Part shown: positions 1-10,212 of the stretch, piece by piece | Layout of the letters: the number at the start of each line of letters is the position of its first letter | Numbering within the stretch: position 1 is the stretch's first letter | NCBI RefSeq assembly: GCF_022095675.1 | Contig: NZ_JAHYSG010000138.1 | Coordinates: 1 to 29,973, forward strand | Direction of reading: 5' to 3' | DNA: 29,973 nucleotides | Source: Dactylosporangium sp. AC04546 | GTDB lineage: Bacteria; Actinomycetota; Actinomycetes; Mycobacteriales; Micromonosporaceae | Notes under the pieces: model-generated | The model's input: the letters and a program-made list of their open reading frames with translations, nothing else | What the model was told of the DNA's origin: nothing | Database searches by the model: none | Program-made: the position numbers and the translations under genes

Positions 1-2003
1 ACCTGGCCCGGCGAGCCGTCGCCGTACGGACCGATCATCGACCCGCGCTGGAGCTCGATGCCCTCGGGCAGCGTGAGCGTGCCGGAGGCGACGACCAGCG
101 CGTCGTTGCCGCTGCGCAGCACCACCGGCTGGCCAGGGCCGAAGTGCATCGGCCGGGCGCGGGTCAGCAGCCCGAGCCGGTCCTCGCTGCCGAGCGAGGA
201 CAGCGCCGGGGTCTCGGTCATGAGCGTCTCGAGCTCGGCCCACTCGGCCGGCGGCGGCCCCGGGAGCTGCCCGACCGCGGCGGCGACCGTCGAGGGCGGG
301 ATGGCCAGCAGCGTGGTGCCGGCGGTCAGCCAGCCGAGCGCGGCGGGCGCGCCGGTCAGCGCGTTGGCGAGCCCGACGACGCCGCCGCGGCCGACCCGCT
401 CGCGGACCGTGCCGCTCGGGTCGCCGGGGCGGCGGCCCTCCAGGGCGCCGTCGACGACCACGTACACCGACTGCTGCGCCGCTCCGGCGAAGACCAGCTG
501 CTCGCCGGTCCGCGGGTGCACCCAGCGGGCGTGTTCGGCGATCTTGGCCAGCGACGACGGCGGCAGGTCGCTCAGGCTCGACGCGCTGAGGGCAGCCAGC
601 CGGCGCGGCTCGTCGCGCAGCAGCTTGCGCTCGCCGAGCCGGTCACGCAGCCTTCTCAAACGGCGCTTCAGCCAGGCGAACAACAGGTACACGACCGGGG
701 CGAGCAGGCCGGCCACGATCAGCGCGAGCAGGCCGCGGGCCAGCCAGCCGGCGTTCCACAGGCCGGTGGCGACGCCGGCGATGCGATCGGTGTAGATGCG
801 GTACATCAGGTTGGCGGCGATCGCGAGCCAGATCACGGCGAGCATGCCGTACAGGGCGACCAGGCGCCCCTCGCGGTCGAGGTCCCCGAAGCGCGGCGGC
901 CGGCGGCGCAGCCTGGCGACCACCCAGGCCAGGCCCCGGGCCCGCAGGTTGGGCACCTCGAGCCAGTCCATGAGCAGGTAGTACCCGTCGAGCGCGAGGA
1001 AGGGGTTGAGGTTGAACAGCGCGTTGAGGTACCACGCGAAGGCCAGCTTGAAGGTCCACGGCTGGAGCTCGGGGAAGAACAGCCCGGCGAGCTGGCAGGC
1101 GCCGGCCAGAACGAGCCCGGTGGCCGGGCCGGCGATGGTCGTGACGAGGCGGGCGCGCCGGCCGGCCATCCAGACGTCGGTGGTGTCGACGAAGACCGAG
1201 GGGATCCCGAAGTACACCAGGAATCCCGCGACCGGCACCCGCCTCCCCGCATGCTTGGCCCCCAGGGCGTGCCCCAGCTCGTGGCACCCGAGCGCGAACA
1301 CGTTGAGGCCGAGCAGCACGAGGGCGCCGGTGAAGTACGAGTCGTCGGTCAGGAACACCGACTGGTCGGCCCGGAACCAGTTCCACACGAAGACGCCGAG
1401 GCCGGCCAGGGCGACCAGCCCGGCGAGCACCGCGACGAACCGGGTGAAGAACAGCCGCCCGCCGGCCTTGTAAAGGAACGTGACCACCGGGTCGATCCGG
1501 GCGAGCACGACCCGCTGGCCGCGGGCGGTGGCCAGCAGCGCTTTGCCGAGCCGGATCGGCCACGGCCGGCGGTGCACCCGCTGGAGCCGGTGGAAGGCGT
1601 CGACCGGCAGCTCGCCGAGCATCCGGTTGCCGGCGAGGTCGGCCACGATGCGGGTGACCTGCTCGGGGGCGAGCCGGCCGGAGATGCGGGCGAACTCGGC
1701 GACCAGCCGGGCCACGGTGCGGCTGCCGTCCATGAGCTGGGCGAGGCGCCACTCCTCGGGCGCCAGGCGCAGGTAGCAGGACTCCCCCGCGTCGGGCGAG
1801 CGGACCATGACATAGTCGACGCCGCGCGCCGAGGTCAGGGTGACGGCCTCGATCCCATCGCGGAGCATGGGCCGGGCCCGGGCCGGGTTGAGCCGGTCGG
1901 CCACGGCGTGCCACAGGCCGATGTCCGCAGGGCCGAGCGGCACCCCCGGGGCGCGCCCGGCGAGCGCCTCCCAGACACTGATCCGCGTCTCTACGACGGC
2001 CAC
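1..2003 (-). CDS. PqqD-like / M50 zinc metalloprotease / cyclic-nucleotide-binding membrane protein (3' end outside window)
   Basis: Reading the minus strand from a GTG at 2003 gives an open frame of 667 codons that runs off the window edge, so the C-terminus is missing. An AGGAG lies 5 nt before this GTG, which favours it over the in-frame GTG at 2009. Residues about 45-130 resemble a PqqD-type peptide-binding domain. HELGH at 241-245 is the zinc site, and NLNPFLALDGYY (331-342) supplies the second M50 motif, with D339 as likely third ligand. Several hydrophobic segments lie between 185 and 445. Residues about 475-580 resemble a cyclic-nucleotide-binding (CAP_ED) fold, and a second weaker copy may begin near 605. 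The family (COG1994, putative peptide zinc metalloproteases) acts in membranes; substrate and ligand are unknown. The combination suggests a nucleotide- or peptide-gated intramembrane protease, which is inference. Confidence 0.85.
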   Translation of the reverse strand, partial: MAVVETRISVWEALAGRAPGVPLGPADIGLWHAVADRLNPARARPMLRDGIEAVTLTSARGVDYVMVRSPDAGESCYLRLAPEEWRLAQLMDGSRTVARLVAEFARISGRLAPEQVTRIVADLAGNRMLGELPVDAFHRLQRVHRRPWPIRLGKALLATARGQRVVLARIDPVVTFLYKAGGRLFFTRFVAVLAGLVALAGLGVFVWNWFRADQSVFLTDDSYFTGALVLLGLNVFALGCHELGHALGAKHAGRRVPVAGFLVYFGIPSVFVDTTDVWMAGRRARLVTTIAGPATGLVLAGACQLAGLFFPELQPWTFKLAFAWYLNALFNLNPFLALDGYYLLMDWLEVPNLRARGLAWVVARLRRRPPRFGDLDREGRLVALYGMLAVIWLAIAANLMYRIYTDRIAGVATGLWNAGWLARGLLALIVAGLLAPVVYLLFAWLKRRLRRLRDRLGERKLLRDEPRRLAALSASSLSDLPPSSLAKIAEHARWVHPRTGEQLVFAGAAQQSVYVVVDGALEGRRPGDPSGTVRERVGRGGVVGLANALTGAPAALGWLTAGTTLLAIPPSTVAAAVGQLPGPPPAEWAELETLMTETPALSSLGSEDRLGLLTRARPMHFGPGQPVVLRSGNDALVVASGTLTLPEGIELQRGSMIGPYGDGSPGQ

Positions 2004-2035
2004 TGTCACTCCTGTCGGCACGGTTCCGGCCAGCG

Positions 2036-2041
2036 GACCAT
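2036..2041 (-). promoter_or_regulatory. candidate -10 box for the M50 protease gene
   Basis: TATGGT read on the minus strand, 32 nt before the GTG start; it fits TANNNT. No convincing -35 is seen. Weak evidence. Confidence 0.25.
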
Positions 2042-2151
2042 AAGCTGACTTCGGTCGCGGCCTATCGGCTCCGGACCCGATCTAAGCCGGGCACTTTCGC
2101 CACAGCTAGGTTCCGTCCCGAACGTGACAGCGATTCGGCGAAGATGGCACT

Positions 2152-3627
<1,476 letters not shown>

Positions 3628-3655
3628 TTCGGTACGACCACGTCGCCGGACCCCC

Positions 3656-3661
3656 TACATT
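3656..3661 (+). promoter_or_regulatory. -10 box of a leaderless promoter
   Basis: TACATT lies exactly 7 nt before the GTG at 3669, with no Shine-Dalgarno sequence. This is the usual actinobacterial leaderless arrangement and it supports that start. The box lies just after the glpK stop, so the hydrolase can be transcribed on its own. Confidence 0.55.
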
Positions 3662-3668
3662 CGGCGGC

Positions 3669-4775
3669 GTGGTCGACGGGTTTGCTGGAGATCGGTATGC
3701 GGCGGTGCGGGCGGCGTTCGCGGAGAACCTGGCCGGCGGGGTCGACGTGGGCGCGGCCCTGTGCATGACGGTTGACGGCGAGACGGTCGTCGACCTGTGG
3801 GGTGGCTTCGCCGACGCGGCGGCCACCCGCCCGTGGCAGCGGGACACGATCGTGAACACCTACTCCACCACCAAGACCGTGACCGCGCTCGTCGCCCTGC
3901 TGCTCGCCGACCGCGGCGAGCTGGACTTCGACGCGCCGGTGGCCCGCTACTGGCCCGAGTTCGCCGCCAACGGCAAGCAGGGCGTCACGGTCGGTCACGT
4001 CATGAGCCACTCGGCCGGCCTGCCCGCCTGGCGCGAGCCGATGCGCACCGAGGACCTCTACGACTGGGAGAAGGCCACCGCGCTGCTGGCCGCGCAGGCG
4101 TCTGACTGGGAGCCCGGCACCGCGTGCGGCTACCACGGGCTGACGCAGGGGTACCTGATCGGCGAGGTGGTGCGCCGCATCACCGGCCGCTCGCTGGGCA
4201 CCGTGCTCCGCGACGAGCTCACCGGCCCGCTGGACGCCGACTTCCACATCGGCCTGCCGGCGTCCGAGGAGCCGCGGGTCGCCGAGCTGATCGCGCCGCC
4301 GGACGGGCCGCCGCCCGAGCTCGCCGTGACCGACCTCCAGCTGCGGGTGGCCACCAACCCGGGGCCGGAGGTGTCGCAGGTCAACTCCCGTGCCTGGCGA
4401 GCCGCGGAGATTCCGGCCGCCGGCGGCACCGGCAACGCCCGCGCGGTCGCCCGGCTGCACACCGTCCTCGCGACCGGCGGCGTCGCCGGCGGGCGGCGGT
4501 TCATGTCCGAGACCGGCTGCCGGCGCGCCCTCGACCTGCAAGTCGCGGGGCGGGACCTGGTCCTCGGCATGCCGCTGCGGTTCGGGATGGGCTTCGCACT
4601 CGGCGACCAGCTGATGGCCAACCCCGGCACCCTGTACTGGGGTGGCTACGGCGGGTCGCTCACGATCGTCGACCTCGACGCCCGCACCACGTTCTGCTAC
4701 GTCATGAACAAGATGTCCGGCGCGGTCGCCGACCTGCGTGGGCTCGGCCTCGCCATGGCCGCGGGGATGGTGTAG
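3669..4775 (+). CDS. serine hydrolase, class C beta-lactamase/esterase family
   Basis: A 368-residue protein of the beta-lactamase-like serine hydrolase family (EstB-type esterases and DD-peptidase relatives). The SxxK motif is S66-T-T-K69, within NTYSTTKTV. The tyrosine motif is Y155-H-G in a context (GYHGLTQGYLIGEVVRRITG) typical of carboxylesterase members. HVMSHSAGLPAW at 110-121 is another family signature. No signal peptide is visible, so a cytoplasmic esterase or lactamase-like role is likelier than antibiotic resistance; the substrate cannot be told. The open frame extends upstream into glpK, but the GTG at 3669 sits 7 nt behind a TANNNT box and is chosen for that reason. It lies 41 nt after glpK and ends at a strong bidirectional terminator. 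Confidence 0.88.
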   Translation: MVDGFAGDRYAAVRAAFAENLAGGVDVGAALCMTVDGETVVDLWGGFADAAATRPWQRDTIVNTYSTTKTVTALVALLLADRGELDFDAPVARYWPEFAANGKQGVTVGHVMSHSAGLPAWREPMRTEDLYDWEKATALLAAQASDWEPGTACGYHGLTQGYLIGEVVRRITGRSLGTVLRDELTGPLDADFHIGLPASEEPRVAELIAPPDGPPPELAVTDLQLRVATNPGPEVSQVNSRAWRAAEIPAAGGTGNARAVARLHTVLATGGVAGGRRFMSETGCRRALDLQVAGRDLVLGMPLRFGMGFALGDQLMANPGTLYWGGYGGSLTIVDLDARTTFCYVMNKMSGAVADLRGLGLAMAAGMV

Positions 4776-4810
4776 CTGCGACCGGATCGCGCCGGCGCAA
4801 GACCCAGAAA

Positions 4811-4850
4811 GGCGGCGCACCCCGCCAGGTGCGCCGCCTCTCTTTTCTGG
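4811..4850. terminator. bidirectional intrinsic terminator
   Basis: Arms 4811-4821 and 4828-4838 pair perfectly over 11 bp around a 6-nt loop, followed by TCTCTTTTCT. The flanks (CCCAGAAA before, TTTTCTGGG after) extend the symmetry, so a T-rich tail also follows on the minus strand. It lies between the convergent serine hydrolase and HtrA-like genes and can serve both. Confidence 0.85.
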
Positions 4851-4877
4851 GAGGGGAACCAGACTCTGCGTCGCGCG

Positions 4878-5806
<929 letters not shown>

Positions 5807-5810
<4 letters not shown>

Positions 5811-7279
5811 GATTTGAGCTTGGCGGCGGGAGCTTGCGGGCTACTGACCGCGCCCTGGGAACCGCCTGTGAGGGGCAGCCGAACCTGGAAAGTAGCTCCG
5901 CCACCCGGCGTGACGAACACCGACACCGTGCCACTGTGCACAGCGACCAGCGCGGCGACGATCGCCAGGCCCAGCCCGCTGCCGCTGTGCGAGCCGCCGG
6001 CCTGCCGCCGGGTGCGTGCCTTGTCGACCCGGTAGAACCGCTCGAAGACCCGGGCCGCCTGCTCGTCGGTGAGCCCCGGCCCGTGGTCCACGACCTCGAT
6101 GAGGGCGTCGGTACCGTCCCGGCGCAGGCGCATCTCGACCGGCGACCCGGCTGGCGTGTGGGTCAGCGCGTTCGTCACCAGGTTGCCGACCACCTGGCGC
6201 AGGCGGGCCTCGTCGCCGTTGACCTCGATAGGCTCGTCGCGCTCGATCTCCAGGGCGATCGCCCGGTCTGGCGCGACCGCCCGGGCCGCGGCCACGGCGT
6301 CGCTCGCGATGACGCGCAGGTCCATGTCGGCCAGGCTGAGCGGGCGCTCCTCGTCGAGCCGGGCCAGCATGAGGAGGTCCTCCACCAGCAGGCCCATCCG
6401 GGACGCCTCGTCCTCGATCCGGCGCAGCAGGGCGCCCGTCTCGTCCGGCTGTCGTGCCGCGCCCTGGCGGTACAACTCGGCGAAACCCCGGATCGTCGTC
6501 AAGGGGGTGCGTAACTCGTGGGAGGCGTCCGCGATGAACTGCCGCATCCGTTCCTCGGACGCCTGGCGTATCTTGAACGCCCCTTCGATCTGGGCGAGCA
6601 TCGTATTCAGTGCTGCGGCCAGATGGCCCATCTCCGTCTCAGGTGGGCTCTCCGGCACGCGTTTGGTGAGGTCGCCGGCGGCGATGGCGGCCGCGGTGCG
6701 CTCGATCTCGCGCAGCGGCTGCAGCGAGGTGCGCACGATCGTGACGCCGACCGCGGCCAGCACCACGAGCACGCCCGCGCCCACGAACAGCTCGGCGGCG
6801 ACCAGCTCGTCGACCGCGTTGTCGACCATCGAGAGGCTCTCGCAGATCACCAGCAGCGTCGAGCCGCGCTGGGTGATGAGCACCCGCCAGCGCTCGTGGG
6901 TCGCCTTGGTGGTCACCGTGTAGGGCTCGCCGATGCGCGACACCAGCTCGTCGGCCGAGGCGGGCGGCGGCGGCTGGGCGGCCGGGTCGCGTGTGCCCAC
7001 GTAGCCGTACGACACCTGGTTGGTCGGCAGGATCGTCGCCCACAGGATGAAGTAGTTGCTCGGCAGCACCGACTCGGAGTCGGTGCTCTGCCGCTGCAGC
7101 CGGCTGATCTCCACCGTGTCGGCCAGCGTGCGCAGCTGCTGGTCGACCTTGTCGATCATCGAGCTGCGCATGACGAGCGCACTGGCGACGCCGATCACGA
7201 GCAGCGCCATGGTGACGAGCGTGAGCACCGCCGCGATCAGCTTGACGCGCAGCGGGACATCCGCGATGAACCGCAACAT
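5807..7279 (-). CDS. sensor histidine kinase, PhoR-like
   Basis: 490 residues from the ATG at 7279; the frame is open further upstream but overlaps the regulator gene. Two membrane segments (about 11-37 and 164-182) enclose an extracytoplasmic sensor domain of about 125 residues. A HAMP linker follows at 183-235. The phosphoacceptor is H254 in the H-box DASHELRTP; the N-box (GNLVTNALTHT), G1 (DHGPGL) and G2 (SGSGLGLAIV) of the ATPase domain are intact. The kinase phosphorylates the response regulator encoded 8 nt upstream. The layout and length match mycobacterial PhoR (485 residues). The signal is unknown. Its stop overlaps the start of the HtrA-like gene, suggesting that the protease is part of the response or of signal processing. 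Confidence 0.94.
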
Positions 7280-7287
7280 GCGGCGAC

Positions 7288-8034
7288 TCAGACAGGAAGG
7301 CGCAGGACGTAACCGACGCCGCGCAGCGTGTGGATCAGGCGCGGCTCGGCGATGTCCACCTTGCGCCGTAAGTAGGAAATATACGACTCGACGATGCTGT
7401 CGTCGCCGCGGAAGTCGTAGTTCCACACGAAGTCGAGGATCTGCGCCTTGGACAGCACCCGGCCGGCGTTCAGCATGAGGTATCGCAGCAGCTTGAACTC
7501 GGTCGGGGACAGCGCGATCGTCTGCCCGGCCCGGCTCACCTCATGGGTCTCCTCGTCCAGCTCCAGGTCGTGGAAGACCAGCCGGTTGGGACCCGGGTCG
7601 CCGTTGGTGCGCCGGAGCACGGCCCGGATGCGGGCGGTGAGCTCCTCCAGGCTGAACGGCTTGGTGACATAGTCGTCGCCGCCGAGCGTCAGGCCGCGGA
7701 CCTTGTCCTCGGTGCCGTCGCGCGCGGTGAGGAAGACGACCGGGAGCCGGATGCCACCCTCGCGGAGCCGCCGGATCACCTCGAAGCCGTCGAGGTCGGG
7801 CAGCATCACGTCGAGCACGACGAGATCGGGCTTCGCCTCGCGGGCCGCGGTGACCGCCTCGGAACCGGTGGTCACCGCGTCAACCGCAAAGCCGGCGAAA
7901 CGCAGGCTGGCCGAGAGGAGCTCGCGGATGTTCGGATCATCCTCGACCACGAGCAGTCTCGCCTCAGCCTGCGCCACGCCTGGCGACGATGCACCCCCGG
8001 ATTGTGCGACGCCGCCTCGTACCCCCATGTGCAT
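7288..8034 (-). CDS. OmpR/PhoP-family response regulator
   Basis: 248 residues from the ATG at 8034. Receiver domain at about 27-140 with acidic pocket E31-D32-D33, phosphorylated D75 (VVLDVMLPD), T103 and K125 (VTKPF). The C-terminal winged helix (about 150-248) holds the OmpR signatures TEFKLLRYLMLNAGRVLSK and RGVGYVLR. By eye the sequence is very close to Mycobacterium tuberculosis PhoP across both domains, so phoP is a fair guess, but no symbol is assigned. Start choice is uncertain: ATG 8034, ATG 8028 and a GTG nearer the domain are all in frame, and none has a good ribosome-binding site. First gene of the regulator-kinase-protease operon; a direct repeat upstream may be its own binding site. 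Confidence 0.94.
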   Translation of the reverse strand: MHMGVRGGVAQSGGASSPGVAQAEARLLVVEDDPNIRELLSASLRFAGFAVDAVTTGSEAVTAAREAKPDLVVLDVMLPDLDGFEVIRRLREGGIRLPVVFLTARDGTEDKVRGLTLGGDDYVTKPFSLEELTARIRAVLRRTNGDPGPNRLVFHDLELDEETHEVSRAGQTIALSPTEFKLLRYLMLNAGRVLSKAQILDFVWNYDFRGDDSIVESYISYLRRKVDIAEPRLIHTLRGVGYVLRLPV

Positions 8035-8070
8035 ATCTTGCCGCCCCCCGCTGGTGTAGGGCTGGTGGTT

Positions 8071-8086
8071 ACCTGGGAAGAACCTG
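8071..8086. promoter_or_regulatory. 11-bp-spaced direct repeat upstream of the response regulator
   Basis: ACCTG occurs at 8071-8075 and 8082-8086, one DNA turn (11 bp) apart, 37-52 bp before the regulator start. OmpR/PhoP-family regulators bind such direct repeats. Only the pentamer is shared, so this is tentative. Confidence 0.3.
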
Positions 8087-8112
8087 AACGGCTCCTTCCC
8101 CCTGGTTCCACG

Positions 8113-8742
8113 CTATCGCAGCAAGCGCCGCACCTGGTCGATCGCGCCGTCCAGCACCACCAGCGTCGCCCGCATCGTCTCCTGACTCGCCCGGCCGGTG
8201 CGGGCCAGGCGGCGTACCTCGGCGAGCAGCTGGGCGGCCTTCTCCTCCAGCTCGGTGACCACGTCGGCCGGCGGGGTGCTCGGCTTGGCCGCGCCGGGGC
8301 GCGGCGGGTAGCCCCAGCCGAAGCCGCTCGGGCCGGGCGGCGCGCTGCGCACCTGGCGGGTGGCCTCCCGGAGCTCCTTCTTGAGGTCACGCACTGAGCC
8401 GCGCACGCCCTGCTCGACCTCGTCGGCCAGGGTCGAGAGGTCGGCGAGCGAGGCGTTGATGTCGGCCTCCAGCGACACCAGCTCGGCCTGGCGCTGGTCG
8501 AGCTCGGCCCGGCCGGCGTCGGTGATCTCGTACACCTTCCGGCCGCCCGAGGCGGTGTGCGTGATGAGGCCGTCGGCCTCCATGCGCTGGAGCCGCGGGT
8601 AGATCGTGCCGGCGGACGGCGCGTAGAGCCCGTGGAACCTGTTCTCCAGCAACCGGATCAGCTCGTAGCCGTGGCGTGGGCCCTCGGCGAGGAGCTTCAG
8701 CAGGTACAGCCGGAGCCGCCCGTGGCTGAAGACCGCACTCAT
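8113..8742 (-). CDS. PadR-family transcriptional regulator
   Basis: 209 residues. Residues 1-80 form the PadR winged helix: the signature LLAEGPRHGYELIRLLENRF is followed by SAGTIYPRLQRMEADGLI and the wing (GGRKVYEITDAGR). The rest has a helical, coiled-coil-rich dimerisation segment (about 85-130), a Pro/Gly linker near 140-155 and a C-terminal helix pair. It is longer than short PadR proteins. PadR regulators usually repress their own operon. Its ATG overlaps the stop of the DUF4097 gene by 4 bp, so the two are co-transcribed, and the palindromes ahead of the operon are the natural target. The response regulator gene follows 78 bp downstream on the same strand. Confidence 0.95.
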   Translation of the reverse strand: MSAVFSHGRLRLYLLKLLAEGPRHGYELIRLLENRFHGLYAPSAGTIYPRLQRMEADGLITHTASGGRKVYEITDAGRAELDQRQAELVSLEADINASLADLSTLADEVEQGVRGSVRDLKKELREATRQVRSAPPGPSGFGWGYPPRPGAAKPSTPPADVVTELEEKAAQLLAEVRRLARTGRASQETMRATLVVLDGAIDQVRRLLR

Positions 8743-9557
8743 TCGCTTGCTTCCTCGTCGTCGACCGGCCTGCGCAACAACGAGATCGTGCCAGATGTCG
8801 CGTTGACCGCGAGCCGCCCTCCGGTGCCCGAGCCCAGCCGCCCGGTGACGGTGTTGCGCCCGACCTGGTCCAGCTCCGAGAACGCGTTGACCACGTGGCC
8901 GGAGACGGCGTTGACGCTGACCCGCAGGTCACTGTCCTCCCGCACGCGCACGGTGATCTCGCCCGACACCGTGTCGAGCTGCACGTCGGTGTTGTCGGGC
9001 GGGTTGTCGAGGTCGCACGTGACCGAGCCGGAGATGGTCCGCGCGGCGACCCGGTGGGCCGTCGAGTCCGCGACGACGATCTCGCCCGAGACCGTCTCCA
9101 GGTCCACCTCCCCACCGAGCGTCAGCGCCTCGATCGAGCCCGAGATGACCTTGCCGCGCACCCCGCCGTCGATGCCCAGCAGCGTGATGCGCCCGCTGGT
9201 GACGTCGACGCTGGCCCCGTTGCGCAGCGACGAGACGATCACGACGCCGGAGACCACGGTGAGCTCGACGACCGCGCCGACCGGGACGACGATCGAGCAG
9301 TCCACCTTGTACTTCGAGCTGAACAGCCACCACAGCAGGCCCGGCCAGCGCTTGGGGAACTCGTGCGCGACCGTGAGCGTGCCGTCGGCGATGCTGACGT
9401 CGACCGGGCGCTCGCCGATGCTGGTGATCTCGACTCGGGCCGGCCCTTCGTCGGCACCGACGACGTTGAGGCGCCCGGCCACCAGACTGACGGCCAGGTG
9501 CTTGACCGGTTCCTCCAGCGTGAGCCGCTCGACTCCGGTGATCTTCCACGCCCTCAT
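8739..9557 (-). CDS. DUF4097-family beta-strand-repeat protein
   Basis: 272 residues made of short beta strands with recurring SG[KRE]I/V turns (TVSGVVIVSS, TSGRITLLG, ISGSIEAL, VSGEIVVA, ISGSVTCDL, VSGEITVRV, VSGHVVNA, TSGTISLL), as in the DUF4097/DUF4098 putative adhesin family, which forms a parallel beta solenoid. No signal peptide or membrane segment is obvious, so the location is unclear. The family's function is unknown; it is often encoded next to PadR-type or ECF regulators, as here. The start is supported by a leaderless -10 box 7 nt upstream. It is the first gene of the operon with the PadR regulator. Confidence 0.9.
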   Translation of the reverse strand: MRAWKITGVERLTLEEPVKHLAVSLVAGRLNVVGADEGPARVEITSIGERPVDVSIADGTLTVAHEFPKRWPGLLWWLFSSKYKVDCSIVVPVGAVVELTVVSGVVIVSSLRNGASVDVTSGRITLLGIDGGVRGKVISGSIEALTLGGEVDLETVSGEIVVADSTAHRVAARTISGSVTCDLDNPPDNTDVQLDTVSGEITVRVREDSDLRVSVNAVSGHVVNAFSELDQVGRNTVTGRLGSGTGGRLAVNATSGTISLLRRPVDDEEASE

Positions 9558-9564
9558 GCTGGAA

Positions 9565-9570
9565 AGCGTA
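9565..9570 (-). promoter_or_regulatory. -10 box of a leaderless promoter for the DUF4097-padR operon
   Basis: TACGCT on the minus strand, exactly 7 nt before the ATG at 9557, with no Shine-Dalgarno sequence. It places transcription start at or next to the ATG. Confidence 0.55.
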
Positions 9571-9578
9571 GCGCAAGA

Positions 9579-9605
9579 CGCGATACATCGCGACTGTCAG
9601 TCGCG
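9579..9605. promoter_or_regulatory. overlapping palindromes, candidate PadR operator
   Basis: Two palindromes overlap by four bases: CGCGAT-AC-ATCGCG (9579-9592) and CGCGACTG-T-CAGTCGCG (9589-9605). If transcription starts at 9557 they cover roughly -22 to -48, across the spacer and -35, where a repressor would block the polymerase. The regulator encoded in this operon is the obvious candidate. Binding is inferred. Confidence 0.5.
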
Positions 9606-9763
9606 TCTGCAACCTATGCGCGCACGGCGGGGTGGCCTCGGGCCACGAAACCTGAGCCTGCACCCGGCGCACCGACCGGCAAGCGTCGATGGGGAACATC
9701 TAGTTGTCGATAGGAACGCAAGGGATCTGGTTCCGGAGTTGGCCGGGGATGCGGAGGGTCGCC

Positions 9764-9819
9764 CATGATCAAGGGAAACGGTTGGCTGTCATGGCGACCA
9801 AATGTTTCCCTTGATCATG
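9764..9819. repeat. 56-bp palindromic repeat, copy 1
   Basis: Begins CATGATC and ends GATCATG. Its outer arms pair perfectly over 19 bp when the flanking GCC/GGC are included (9761-9779 with 9804-9822). An inner TTGG/CCAA stem closes a 12-nt loop, CTGTCATGGCGA (9786-9797). Two more copies of exactly the same length occur at 10145 and 18322, with different stem bases but the same core GGCTG...CGACCA. Confidence 0.85.
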
Positions 9820-9896
9820 GGCAGGATGCGCAGGCCGATCGGGCGGGCCAGGTCCGCGGGGGCGCGGCAGCCCAGCCGAGTACACGACGCCCGCAA

Positions 9897-9942
9897 CGCA
9901 TCAGCTTTGATACATCGAAACCGATGCATCAAGGCTGATGCG
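9897..9942. repeat. large unrelated hairpin
   Basis: Arms of 21 nt (9897-9917 and 9922-9942) pair with only two exceptions, one of them a T-G wobble, around an AAAC loop. It lacks the GGCTG/CGACCA core of the 56-bp family and is not followed by a T-run. Function unknown. Confidence 0.6.
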
Positions 9943-10144
9943 ACGAGGGCCGGGCGAGCGAGCTGTGGCGCGGCGAGGAGCGGTGGGCGACCCGGCGACA
10001 GGACTCAGTGGGACGGCCCGGCTTCAGAGCAGTGAGCCTGCTCGGCGAGGCGCGGTGGGCCGACTGATGGGCGGCACGGCGGCAACGCGGTGAGGCGGTG
10101 CGGCGGGCAGTGGGGCGCGCGGGGGTGCTGCGAGACGGAGTCGT

Positions 10145-10200
10145 CATGATCGATGGAGACTTCTGGCTGCTATAACGACCAGAAGGCGCCATCGATCATG
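10145..10200. repeat. 56-bp palindromic repeat, copy 2
   Basis: The outer stem pairs 10145-10156 with 10189-10200 perfectly. An inner TTCTGG/CCAGAA stem closes the 12-nt loop CTGCTATAACGA (10167-10178). It starts 12 nt past the stop codon of the PlsC-like gene, so it would form the 3' end of that mRNA. Confidence 0.85.
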
Positions 10201-10212
10201 AGCACGAGACAG

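Larger units (their letters stand above)
9558..10212. other. 655-bp gene-free island with hairpins
   Basis: No credible gene is seen here; the short open frames cross the hairpins and show no family resemblance. It holds the operator of the DUF4097 operon, two copies of the 56-bp palindrome, a separate 46-nt hairpin (9897-9942) and a GC-rich stretch. In that stretch an imperfect direct repeat of about 21-22 bp occurs at 9971-9991 and 10043-10064 (CGGCGAGG, then A or C, then GCGGTGGGC). Confidence 0.6.

Noticed and set aside
643..1914. 423-codon minus-strand open frame in another phase within the M50 gene
   Set aside because: Arg/Pro/Ala-rich out-of-frame shadow; the true frame starts at GTG 2003.
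144..2048. 634-codon plus-strand open frame opposite the M50 gene
   Set aside because: The product is Gly/Glu/Arg/Pro-rich, with no domain. The minus-strand frame carries HELGH and membrane helices.
9802..10035. 77-codon open frame in the gene-free island
   Set aside because: It begins inside palindrome copy 1, crosses the 46-nt hairpin and has no ribosome-binding site or family resemblance.
9764..10200. Reading the palindromes at 9764 and 10145 as the ends of one insertion element
   Set aside because: Each copy is a complete palindrome, there is no transposase or open frame between them, and a third solitary copy exists 8 kb away.
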